From Jacaranda mimosifolia (Eukaryota; Streptophyta; Magnoliopsida; Lamiales; Bignoniaceae), in contig CM032131.1 of the NCBI GenBank assembly GCA_018894105.1, positions 6,970,501 through 7,034,500 of the forward strand: a stretch of 64,000 nt of DNA, written 5' to 3'. Positions 35,485 to 47,244 of the stretch are shown one piece after another. The notes under the pieces are model-generated. The model was not told the DNA's origin and searched no databases. It was given only the letters and a program-made list of their open reading frames with translations. The position numbers and the translations under genes were made by a program. Each line of letters opens with the position of its first letter. Positions within the stretch are counted from its first letter, which is position 1.

Positions 35485-38400
35485 TTCTCCCGTCTCTTAA
35501 GAGAGCCTAGTCCCCAGATTCTCATATGGAATATAAAAGATCTTGTAATGTCATCCCTTACCATCTTATTATTCCCGAGGATAATTTTGTTGCAGACTTC
35601 TATCTCTTTTAATTCAATTAGTTCCACAAATTCTTTTCTCCGATCTTGAGTGACCCTTATTTTGTCATAGAAAAGTGGAAACTTTCCTCATTAGAATCAC
35701 TCTCGTGAGTTTCTTCATTTATTCACTCACACACGATCATTTCATATTTCATCATATGTTTGGAGTTGCCTTCCATATCCCATATCTGGCAAAATCTTTT
35801 GTTCCTATGCCTCAAGTCTTTCCAAGGTATGTGAGATCATTCCCTCATGACCCCATATTCATTTCAGGGCATAGGCACATTTGATATTTTCTTAAGTTTC
35901 CCAAAGATTAATCCATCTCTTTAATTCTCAAAATTCTCTACACATCTCCATTCATTCAAAGATTAGCGCTTCTTCAATTGTTTCAATCAGTGGATCTACG
36001 ACCTTAAGAAGATCATATTTGACATGAATTGTCATAGCCTAAGAAATTTTTATTCTTGACACATTCTTCAATGTTCTTCAGCTTACTGTGGCCTCGACTT
36101 TGGTATGCTTAAATTCTATTTCCTTTTAAGAAATCATGTGCTTCTCAATGTCTCAATTCTAAATAGAACTTCACATTTGCAACTTGGATATATAATTTTA
36201 TTCCTCTTTTCCCTTTGATTCGGATGTTTATACTTAGATTACATACTATAACCCATATTTTTTCAGGAAATTCCATTAACCTACAAGAATGATTTTGTTT
36301 TAGTTAGACAACCTAAAGCGACAAGTCATATATTCTTAATGGGATAATTCTGCTTTCAAGACTTAAGTTCTCTTGGGGTGCCTATAATCCCTTTCTTGTA
36401 ATCTAATCTTTGGTGAGAGCATAAGTGCACAGGACAATTTTATACATTCTATAAGGGAATAATAACTAGCACAAGCTAATCCTCTTCTTTGTTTCATAGG
36501 ATATCTTCATACCTTTCTTCATGTATTAAGATCACCAACTCTTCTTATTTAATGAATCAACATATTCACCATCTAACAAAAATCTTGAAGATACCTGAGA
36601 TATTAATGGGCAGAACCTAACGGACTTTATATTTCAAACATAACTCTTGTTCATCTTCAATCATCTAAAAATCTTGGTTTTAGTAGGGTTACTTTGCTAT
36701 TTCTCATGAGGTTACACGTCTTTAAATGTACTTTTTTCCAAATTGATACTCAGATTATTAACTTAACACATAATTGGTATTATTGTAAGCATCCATAACA
36801 TCAAGTGTAAATGTAGTATAACTCTTTCCTCGATTTCAAGTTCACCAAACGTCCTTAATAGACTCATCAGAAACTAATCCAATAAATCAAAACATATTGT
36901 ATATCATATCCGCAAACATTGTAAGAGCCTAATCACCCAAATGACATTGTTTCGGTCCATAGTACATATATTATGAATAAGAGGTAATTCCCAGTGTACT
37001 CTTTTCTGCAAACTTTTAACTAAGAGCATTCTCAGCTTAGTTCAACCTTAAATAAACTACACATCTTTCCATGAGCTAATTAGTCTGCATGGGCAAGGTA
37101 TTATGATCCCATATTCAATGAGGCTTGTTTAGTTCCTATCCTTGTCCCACAAGTTCTTATCAACGATACATTGTCGTTTCTCAATGCTCTGAATACTTTA
37201 TCACATTTTCGATCAATGTCCTTATATTCTAATTACTAATCTTTTCATAAACTTCGGCGAATGAAATCAAGAAATTACCCGAAGTGCTTTCCATAAGGTC
37301 TTTTACAATACCTTTAGAGTTGCTAATTTAGTTGCGTTTATCACTAACCCACAAAAGTATCATTTTACTAGAGTCAGATTCTATCCAAATGTCTCCCTAA
37401 TTCTATCTAGATTCTACTGACTTAGTTGCGTTTATTAATAAATCACAAGAGCATCATGTCACCACAATTAAATTCTATGCTCTGCCTCTTACTTCAAAAT
37501 CTATTCACGAAATTGGCGTAAGGGCTTGACGCCATCATCTATCTTTTCTATACATTTTCAGTTACAGTGCTCTCATCTTAGTGTTTGATCTTGTTAGTTT
37601 GGTTAATTGGTAACTGTCGGTTATAATAAAGCTGACTTGTGATTGCGACTAACTAATATTTTCTATTGACATTAATTTCTGGTGTATCAAAATTTCAACT
37701 TTAGAAAATTAGCCAAGATCAACTTGGCCCGCAGTGTTCAACCTAAAGCATTTCTAAATAATGCCAAGATTGATATGCTATTATAAAATGTAGGATACTT
37801 AGGCATGAGCTAAGGTTTTCTAGAGTTCAAGTTGGTCCACCCAATTACATTCTCACATGAGCTATTTAATATATATTTACCTGTTTCTTAAGAGTACTGG
37901 AGTTTGCTTTATTAAACTTATTAATTGTCAAATTAACATTAGAGTCGCAATTTCATTCCTAAAGGTGCAGGATACCAAAATGTGGTAAAATACTCTGTAG
38001 AATTCATTAAATACATCTGATTTTATCTATACATGAGCCTTACTTGCAGTTCTATCAGCGTTAAATAAATCTTGAAAGTATTCAAACTTTCAGTTAAGCT
38101 AACCAATGACTTTAATTTGTGGTGAGAAAACTAGCTAGATTTGATATATTATCAACAAGATTATTTACCCAATCACGTTTAACACATAGATGTGCGATAA
38201 CATGTCGCTCTTATGGATATACTTGTTCAGAGTTTATATTATAGGGTTTCTCATTTCCAAATATGAATCTTTATCCTTTATTTTCCAGTTATAAGTCTTA
38301 TATCTTTTTCAGTTTTGGTAATTAATTATAGTGTACCAGTATAATAGTCCCCATCCTTCATCACTATCCCTTTCGCCAAGGTTCCAGTAACAGTCCTTAT

Positions 38401-39467
38401 ATCATGTCATTTCCATTTAATCTCTTCAAATCCTTCTTCGTTGATTTCTATATCCCTACCTAATATTTTCCTTTAAAATTCCAATACTAACTCTAGATGT
38501 CTTTTGCATTCTTTAATAAATGTTATCCCCTTCTCCTCAAGTCACAATGTTTTCTTTATAACTTCATTCTTATAGGTAATTTTTTGTTTGTTGTCATCTT
38601 ATGCTTGTACTAATAAGCTTTCTTACTATTTATGAGCTAATTTTCCCAAACATTTAAATCATAGTCATACACACATATCAATCATGTTTTTCTTAAACGA
38701 TTTCCTTATGGAAAATATTCCTTATTTCCCTCTCAAATACCATGATGCAGTTATACCAATCAACTCCATTGCTGAAGTATTGATTTCCTTGAAACAACAA
38801 TACTCTATAGGCCTCAACCATATGCAGAAACCAAAATACAAATTATTTCGGAGTGATCCTTGGCTTCTCAAGTTTCATTATCACAAATGTATTGACACCA
38901 CAATGTGATACCAAGAAGATTATTCTACTAGGCATTACTAAAGTCATATGCTTGACATCTCAAGGATAACGGACTAGATATTGGCTGGCCATTCCAATAT
39001 CTATCTTTTATTCATTGGATATCAAGCAATATCCTAGAAGTTCACACTTAACCTCCATTAATCCTAACATTCCATATTCCACGGAGATTAGAGTTATCGG
39101 CATACCACTTCCCAAATAGTCATATCATCTACGTCACAAGATACTTTTATGTCCAAAATATCAATCTAAAAGATCTTCTCCTTATCCAATTCAGCTCTAT
39201 CTAAAACTATCATCAGCTCACACATCGATTAGAGTGCTCCCAAACAAGCTCGTATCCAGTGCAAGTCCCCAAGAATATTATTCCTCCTAAGTGTAAGAAG
39301 CCACATGCTCGATACTTTAGGAGTTAGGGATTATACATTGGTAGGCCACCCAACCATAACCCTCACGTCCTCCGGATTAAATATTATCCTAAAAATTCAT
39401 GTCCTAGTCAAATTCTAGAGTCATGCTTAATCTCCACTAGCCAATACCTAATCTCTAATACCACCTC
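35485..39467 (-). other. Non-coding internal region of the LARD-like element
   Basis: This is a 4.0-kb stretch with only short frames on both strands. I looked for zinc knuckle, D-T/S-G, Y-x-D-D and integrase motifs on the minus strand and found none. The primer-binding-site-like sequence lies at the upper edge and the purine tract at the lower edge. Confidence 0.65.
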
Positions 39468-42393
39468 TGTAACGTCCCGACCAGTAGATGCCTACTCTTG
39501 TTCGAGGTGCTATTCATTCTATACCACAAGCTTTTTGGATAACTAAAAATACATTTCTCAAAATCCAAAGTATTTAATTCCCAAAAGCAACATTCACCAG
39601 AAGTTCAACTTAGAACCAAAGGATCATGAATCACACTTAGCACTTTCAACCCCTTCAATAATTTTGGTTAGTAATTCAACAAATACCATCAGCATGTTTA
39701 TACATTCATTGGGTTCATTACCTCATGTGTCACATAGGTTAGTCTAGCTTTGTCGTTTGATTTTATTTGGGGTAAAGAATGGAAGAGAACAACACAACAA
39801 CATAAGTCTGAATGACTTAGTGAGATACCTTAGCAATAACAACAGAGTGACAATTTCTCAAATATTAGATAAGAAACAAGTAGAAGCATTAAAATTTCTA
39901 GAAATCATGAGAGAAGGTTTTAGTCAAAATTTAAAGTGTTCCATCTTACCACCGTCCCATTCCAGTGATGAGACTTCACAAAACTCACTGCCTTTTTACA
40001 AGGATTTAAATCTCAAATAAGACCAAAAGGGTCGACATAACATTTGAATAATCACATAGTTTTTGTCAAACATTCAAATTTCAAAGCACAAGTATCAAGC
40101 GTATCAATTACTTATACAATCTTGCTGTTGGTGGTTCTCTTACCTTGTCACTCTATTTTTGAAAACATGAAAATCCTTATCCCTTCAAATTTTGAGTGAT
40201 CGGCTAAAACACGTAAACACGCACAAAGCATGGCTAGCCGCATGCTTGATCCCGCTCATAGACAATTACCTCCAATTAGCTATGAGACAAGATTATAACA
40301 AGTAGGGTATCAGTCGAAGACCAGCCATCGTCGGTCCGATCCACCCGGTCGTCTTTCGATCTAATCCCAGAGCCCACCCCTAAGCGTCCCAAGTACTTTC
40401 ATGATTGTCACGTAACACATCCAACAACATTTCAATTAACGTTTTGATTTGCCATGACATACAAGCAATCAAGCAATTAATATCGAGCTCACTTCAAGAT
40501 AAATAGTCATGGCAATAATATAACATGTATTTTGAAATCCCTTTTTCAGTTTCCCAACATGATCTCCAATTTTAGGTAAAATGGCATAAATAAAGGTCAA
40601 TAGGAACCATAGTCAACACAAAGTGGCGATGTGTGGAAAATTTTGTAACACGTTTACTTTTTCAAAACTCAAGTGGTCATAGATTGAATTAATCGATAAC
40701 CGATAGGTATAGGAATTTAACTTCATAGCATGAAAAGGATCAAGAAACAAGGCTATACTAACAAGTATATATGTTCTTTCCCCAGCAAATAAATCTAATA
40801 CAAACTCAATTGGCAAATGCAGAGGAATCCCTAGTTATATGGTCGATCAGGTCCTGGCTTCCTAGTCAAACCAAGAACTGTCATAAGATAACCCGAGTTA
40901 TCATCCTATTAATTATCTAAATCTTAAATATAAATATAGTTAATGTCTTTATCAAACTCAAGGTTACTCGGACACAATTCCAGTAATTTTGGTTTCATAT
41001 CTAAATGCCTAAGATAATTAAAGGTGGTAATCTTTAGTTGTCTAGAGAGTCCATGTCATTGTTTCCTGATCAATCCAAAGTTCAGAATAAGATAACCTAA
41101 ATCAACGTCGTGTTGATTTTTGAATCATAACTCGTAATACACTTAATGTCCTTACTAAATTCCTTAGTTAATTTATTTATTTAGGCATAATTTCCTCAAG
41201 TTTCATGTTACACTAAGATGTTTAACAGAGTCATATATCATTATTCTTAACTCAACGAGTCGCCAAACATGTTGTTGAAGTCTTACTTAAGGTCCTAACA
41301 ACAATTTGATAATCCCTTTGAGTCGATTGAGTTCAACACTATAATAATTATAAGATTAATCCGTAACTTAGGCCAAACTATAGTTTAATGCTCTTAGTTC
41401 ATATCATAATTAGACTTTGATCTGAGAATTCAATTAAATTCAGCAAATTAATTGAATTAAAATTTGATTATTGAAATTTACTCAAATTGAATTGAATCGA
41501 GATCCAATCTCGCTAAGAACAGCCTGGACGGATTCAAAATAAAATTTTGAGTCATTTGTCAACTTGTCGCCGCCGTCGTGTGTCACTGAAGGTGGAGATC
41601 GCCACCACGTACCGGTGCGCCTCATCGAGCCCAACCAAATGCCCTAGTCAATTTCTAATTCCACCACTTCCTGGTTAATGGATTGGCCAAAAAATAGCCG
41701 CGAAACCCTAACCCACCTCTATCTGCCACCCAATTCCAATTACCCCGCCACTGCCAGCTGAAATGCCAAATTAACATCGCCACCACCTTGCCTATGAGCT
41801 CACGACTAAAACCCACCTAAGCCCACCTAAAATCCACTGTCGGGAGTCGAAAAACTGCCAAACTCACCGCCGTCACTGTTGATCTTCATTTTTTGGCATA
41901 TTCTTTCATTGTTTCTTAGTATTTTTGGTATAGTTTTGCTCGCTAGGCCGAGAGGGAGTTAATTATAGTGTTGGTTGTTGGTTTCACGGTCAATTTTCAA
42001 TGATTCGCTACCAGGGTGAAGTTTAGGTCAATTTTGGAAATTAAATAAAAATTCGTCCTTCACCCTATATATAAAAGTATTTTGCATCTCTTCAAGTTTG
42101 ACCCCCAAAATTTTCCACCACCTTCAATCAGACCCCAAAATTTTGAACTGCCTTTCAATTCTGCCCCAGGACTTTTATTTCAATCTTTTGAAGTTTTAGT
42201 TTTTTTAACGATGGCCCCTAATATTCGTAATTCCAATCAATTAAGTCCTTCTTTATTTATTATGAAGTCCTTAGGGTTTCAACCTATTCTCACTGACCCC
42301 TAAAATTTATAATTTTGGATGATCAAGCCCTTCTCTTATTTATGATTAAAACCCCTCAATTGTCAATATTTATTTCTAGATTTTAATTAAATA

Positions 42394-44278
42394 TGTTAGG
42401 ATTATTGTTTTGATGTATGACAATGATGTATTTAATTCCTTTAATCAAACAATGCACAATCTATTTCCATCTTTAGTATATTATTTTGGAAAAATATTGC
42501 TAATCTCTTAAACATGAAAAGAAACATATTAAGAATATAAATGAAGGCTGAAAATCTCCTTTGATTGATTATTCACATCCACACTTGGTAAGTTACTGTT
42601 GGAGCCTATCTATGGAAAGTGCTATCAAAGTAAAGTTATTGTCAAAATGAACAAGAGTTTTAAGCTGAAAGTTTCAAAATGAATAACACAAATTTAAAGA
42701 TAATAAAAAGGTAAAAGAGACACCAAATTTATAGTGGTTCGGCAAAGCTAATCCACTACCTAAGCTTTCACTTAGGATTTTAACTGGAAAGAGTTCACTA
42801 ATAATTCCAAAGAGAAGTAGTACAAATGAGTTCAATAAATATGAACAAGCAAAATAAAACCAATTGCAACTATGTTAAACAAACCGATACAGTAAAAGGG
42901 AAGGAATATTCCAAGATCCCTAGTACAGAAGACTGCACACGGCTAATGGTAGTTCCAGGTGGAAGTAAATCGTGCACCCCTTTCTTTTCTCCAACACGGT
43001 ACTTCAAGAAAGCTGATGATTAGAGCTGAATATTACTGTAAGCAAATGTTTGTTCTACTGAGTGCTTCTCTTCAAAATTAAATAGTAGACCTTTGTTCAT
43101 GCTTGGATGTTCCAACAGTAACTTACCAAGTGTGGATGTGAATAATAAATCAAAGGAGATATTTAGACCTTCATTTATATTCTTAATATGTTCTTTCCAT
43201 GTATAAGAGATTAGCAATAGTTTTCCAAAATAATATACTAACTAAAGGTGGAAATAGATTGTGAATTGCTTGATTAAAGGAATTAAATATATCATTGTCA
43301 TATATTAAAACAATAATCCCAACAATCTCCCATTTTTTTATGACGACAATTAACTTAATCAAATGACTCCCCCTAATTTTTGTGCTTAGTAAAATTTTAA
43401 TGGATAGTTCAACAATATTCTCTGGATATACCAAAGTATGCCATACTGTAAATAGCTTATAGCCCACCCCCCTGAATAGTGCAATCATTTATTAAAAGAG
43501 AACCAAGAATGTAGAGTGCCATGGAGTATTAATTCAATAAGATAAGAAGTTATCATAGAGTATTAGTCCTATGACTTCAAAATAAGTACTAGACATCATG
43601 CATCAAGATTAGTACTAGAGTTCATCACCACATTGTTACATAATCAAGAAATGCATAAAAGGTGGCAGCTTCTTAAGTCCAGCATATCTAGAGTACATCA
43701 CCACACTGTTACATAATCAAGGAATGCACAAAAAGTGGTTGCAAAAAGTGATTAACATAGAAGTTTCTTAAGTTCAACATATTCTTAATAAGCCTAATTC
43801 TTCTCCCCCTTCAGCATCAAAAAAAGGAGCTAGAACTAGCAGAACCATGACGGCGAAGCTTGTGAATGTTAGATTGCAGTTTGGAAACTTTATGTTTGAG
43901 GGAACACATGCGATCTTCAAGAGAGTCAGTGGCATCCTAGAGTTGTTCACAGAGACAATCAATAGCAGTAAGTACAGGATGGAATGAGGAAGACTTGCTG
44001 GAACAAGGAGCAAAATGATGTGGTTCACCAGAAGATTCATAAAGCCACTCGATAGAATCATTGTAAACATGGGTTTTACCTTTGCAGCATTTAGAGCTGT
44101 GGGAAATAGTGGATTAGGATTGCCAAACCACTATAAATCTGGTGTCTCTTTTACTTTTTCATTATCTTTAAATTTGTGTTATTCCATTTGGAACTTTCAG
44201 TTTAAAACTATTGTTCATTTTGATAGTAACTTTGCTCTTGGCCTAATTCACTCCCTCATAGGACTATTATTTCCAACA
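42394..44278. mobile_element. Fold-back insertion of copia-type LTR sequence inside the LARD LTR
   Basis: It starts TGTTAGGATTATTG and ends TATTTCCAACA, flanked by AAATA (42389-42393) and AAATC (44279-44283). The lower LTR reads AAATC at the empty site. Inside lies a full LTR-like unit in plus orientation (42597-43324, TGTTGGAGCC to CCCAACA). The outer 42394-42596 is the inverse of that unit's last 200 bases, and 44104-44278 is the inverse of its first 170 bases. The remaining 43325-44100 is internal-type sequence. The TATAGTGGTTCGGC motif and TG...CA ends suit a copia LTR. Confidence 0.75.
42597..43324 (+). repeat. Complete copia-type LTR unit in the fold-back insertion
   Basis: This 728-bp unit runs from TGTTGGAGCC to AATCCCAACA. 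Partial inverted copies lie on both sides (42394-42596 and 44104-44278). Confidence 0.7.
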
Positions 44279-45211
44279 AAATCTAACCCAAAATTAATCT
44301 AGCAAAACTTATCGATTTCATATTTTATTTTATTTTAGGATCTCAAAATTCGGAGTGTTATAGGTTCAGTTAAAATTGAACCAAAACCGGTTCAAGCCCC
44401 CTCCCACTCATTTTTTTTTTCTTCATCCTAAAAGTGATATCACTTGTCACTAATATGAGAGGGGGGGGGGAATGCTCTATTCTACTTCTTGAAGATCATG
44501 ATAAGACTCATAAAATTTTTAAATTGGATTACTTGTTTTTTTGGTACTAAAAAGTGTGACAAAAATTTGTTTGATAATAAATATTTGATTTTAGGTAGAA
44601 AATTTGAATTGAATTACCTATTCTTTTGGTATCAAAAAGTTTGTGTTATAACAAATTTGAATTGAATAAATATTTAGTACCAACATGTTTGATAAAATGA
44701 ATTGTGATATAATTTGTAATAAGATGATAAAGTCAATTTTATTTTTAAAATAATGATAATATAATTTTATTTTCTCTTTTCCTTCTCCAATTTTAGTTTT
44801 TTCTCTTAATTATTTCACCTTATCAAGAACCTCTCTTTTTATTTATCCCAAAAACTTAAAAATCCATTAACATTTATATTACTTTAAAAATTATATTTAT
44901 TTATCTTAGACTTAAAAAATTAACAAAAAATATAAATTTAACTAAAAATACTAGCAAATAACAAAAGATATTCCACTCTTGAATAATAATGCTTAAAAAA
45001 AATAGAAGGACTAAATTAGTTTTACCAAACCGAACCATTTTTTTCAGTTTTTGGTTTGATTTTCGTTAATCAAATAAAAAAACCGAACTGAACCAAAAAT
45101 CAATTTTTTTAAGGTATAAAATCGAAAACCAAACCGAATATACTTTGGCTCGATTCGATTTTTTTGGTTTTCGATCGGTACGATTGGTTTTGATTTTTTT
45201 TCACACCCCTA

Positions 45212-47163
45212 TTCAGCGTAGTACTCATCAAATGGGTGAACATATTCCCCAACTTATCACTTTGAAGTACTTTAATTTTTCTATCGTGTTGATTTTCAAC
45301 TTTATTTTTCTATTGTTTAAATGCTTTTAAAGCTTCATCTTTGCTTACAAGCAAATAAACATAGCAATATCTTGTGCAATCATCAATAAAAATTATAAAG
45401 TATTTTTTACCGCCTCTAGATTGCACTATCTTTAAGTCACAAATATCAGTATCTATTAGACTTAGAGGTTCAGTGCTTCTCTCTATTAACTTCAAAGGAA
45501 TCTTTGTCATTTTTGCCTCAACACAAACCTCGCATTTTAATTTTTATCAAAATTTAATTTCGGTAGCAACTCATTTTCAGTAAGTTTTAGTTATTGTACC
45601 AAAATTCACGTATCCTAATCTATGATGCCATAAATTAAAGGACTCAAAAAATAAGCATAACTTATTTTATCATTCACTTCAACATTTGGTACAACCTTTG
45701 GCATGATTGTCATTACATTCAACTTAAAAAGACCGTCGCTTAAGTAGCCTTTCCCTACAAATATGCCATTCTTACTTAACACAAATTTATTAGATTCAAA
45801 AACAATCTTAAAGCCATTTTTGCTCAACATAGGGCCTGACCTAGATTTCTTCTAGTCTCTAGCACATAAAGCACATTGTTCAAAGCTAGCTCTTTCCTGG
45901 AGGTCATCTTCAGTATGACTTTACCAACTCCATGTACTTTTGAGCTCGATGAATATCCCATGTAGAGTGTTTCCCCGTCTACACTTTGATAAGTTGTAAA
46001 TATTTTTCAATCAAAGCAGACATGTCAAGCGGCCCTAGTATCCACCTACCATTCCTTAGGATTTTCTGTAACTTCTGACACAACAGTTGACAAGTTTAGC
46101 TTTTTCATCTCATCAGAGACTAGATACACATCAGTTCTAAACATTCTTGGTGGAAAAAATATCAATAAAGCATACGCTTGGGCGGCCTTATTCTTCTTAT
46201 TTGACCTATCTTGATGGTAGTTTCAGCAATCTTTAGCATGACGCCTCTATTTTCCACAAATATATCAAGTGCCTTCAAACTTTTTTCGTTTCTTTTTCTC
46301 TCCACCTTGAGTAGACATTACATGCTTCTGGTTTTTTGCTTTTTCAAGGACCTTGTTCTACCACATTTGCCTTTGCCTCATGAGAACTACTACCAACTTT
46401 CTTTCGGGGGGTTTAGTTCACTTCTTCTATCATTAGTCTCATGATCAAGTCTTCAAGAGTCATCTCCTTTCGTTTATGTTTGAGATAATTCTTGAAGTCC
46501 TTTCAAATGGGAGCAACTTCTCCACTAGAGTCGCCACTTGAAAAGGTTCTCCGAGTACCATCCTTCCAGCGGCCAACTCATGAAGGATGATTTGGTAGTC
46601 ATTGATTTGATATGTCATGTGCTTGGAATCCACCATTGAGAACTAAAAAAACTTGCCAACCACGAACTTCTTTGTTTCAACATCCTCAGTTTTATATTTC
46701 TTTTTAAGGGATTCCAATAATGCCTTTGCAGTTAGCATAGTATTATAAACATTGTACAAGGCATTCTCAAGTCCGTTGAGGACGTAGTTCTTGCAAAGAA
46801 AGTCAGAATGCCTCTAAGCATTAACAGTAGCCATAGTTTGCATGTCTGGATTTTCACCAGGTGTTGGTGGATCTTCATGCAAACACCTATCTAAGTTTAG
46901 TGTTGTGAGCTAGAAAAGCATCTTTTGCTGCCACCTCTTAAAATCCTTCCCATTAAACTTTTCTAGTTGTCTCCATGTCTAAGTGGAATATGAGCTGATC
47001 CCAAAGCATTACTAATGCATCTATCATTGGACTTAATAGAAATGGTGCCACGAGCGAAGTCGCCATAGGCCTCACAAAGGTTGTCATAGTTGGAGCCATA
47101 CCAAATGTAGCTGGATTAGGAGTCATACCCTCATTAAACGATAGAGTTACCGTTCGTTGTCAT
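45212..47163 (-). pseudogene. Ty1/copia gag-protease-integrase fragment (upper half of the split element)
   Basis: The minus strand from ATG 47163 shows, in order, a copia gag (KFNGKDFKRWQQKMLF and VETKKFVVGKF regions, 47000-46640) and a zinc-knuckle remnant with HAKDC (about 46230). The protease catalytic D-T-G reads D-T-R near 46030. The GAG-pre-integrase region follows (VGKGYLSDGLFKLNV, 45780-45690), then the integrase core start with [17 protein letters not shown] and [14 protein letters not shown] (45460-45340). Coding breaks at DEYYAE, exactly where the hAT-like TIR begins, and resumes at 32256. Many stops interrupt it. No 5' LTR is visible beyond 47163. Confidence 0.82.
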
Positions 47164-47244
47164 GGTAAGTACTGTAAGTACAATAATTTATCAATCAAAT
47201 GCCTAGAACAAACAATTACTTCACAATTCGAGACTATAATTGAT

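Larger units (their letters stand above)
32453..44362 (-). mobile_element. LARD-like non-autonomous LTR retrotransposon
   Basis: It is bounded by a perfect 5-bp target duplication GGTTC (32448-32452 and 44363-44367). The lower LTR is 32453-35484 (about 3.0 kb). The upper LTR is 39468-44362, similar in length once its 1885-bp insertion is removed. The internal 4.0 kb has no recognisable gag or pol motif in any frame. Orientation is minus: at the inner edge of the upper LTR the minus strand reads GAGGTGGTATTAGAGATTAGG, close to the TGGTATCAGAG initiator-Met primer-binding site, and a purine tract AGAGACGGGAGAA abuts the lower LTR. Long LTRs with a non-coding core fit a large retrotransposon derivative. 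Its LTR terminus resembles TGTAATACCCCGGA-type gypsy LTRs. Confidence 0.85.
39468..44362 (-). repeat. 5' LTR of the LARD-like element, interrupted
   Basis: The plus strand begins TGTAACGTCCCGA and ends CGGAGTGTTATA. It matches the lower LTR up to 42393 and again from 44279, with an insertion at 42394-44278. Confidence 0.85.
32257..45211. mobile_element. hAT-like TIR element (about 1.0 kb own sequence) split by a LARD
   Basis: The left end TAGGGGTGTG (32257) and right end CACACCCCTA (ends 45211) form perfect 10-bp inverted repeats. They lie exactly at the break in the copia integrase frame and are flanked by an imperfect 8-bp duplication. The element's own DNA is 32257-32452 plus 44368-45211. 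It is non-coding, with many AACCGAAC/GTTCGGTT-type motifs near both ends, as in abundant plant hAT-type MITEs. The intervening 11.9 kb is a later LTR insertion. Confidence 0.72.

Noticed and set aside
38684..38908. Plus-strand frame of 74 codons in the LARD core
   Set aside because: It is on the strand opposite to the element, has no retroelement motif and reflects local composition.
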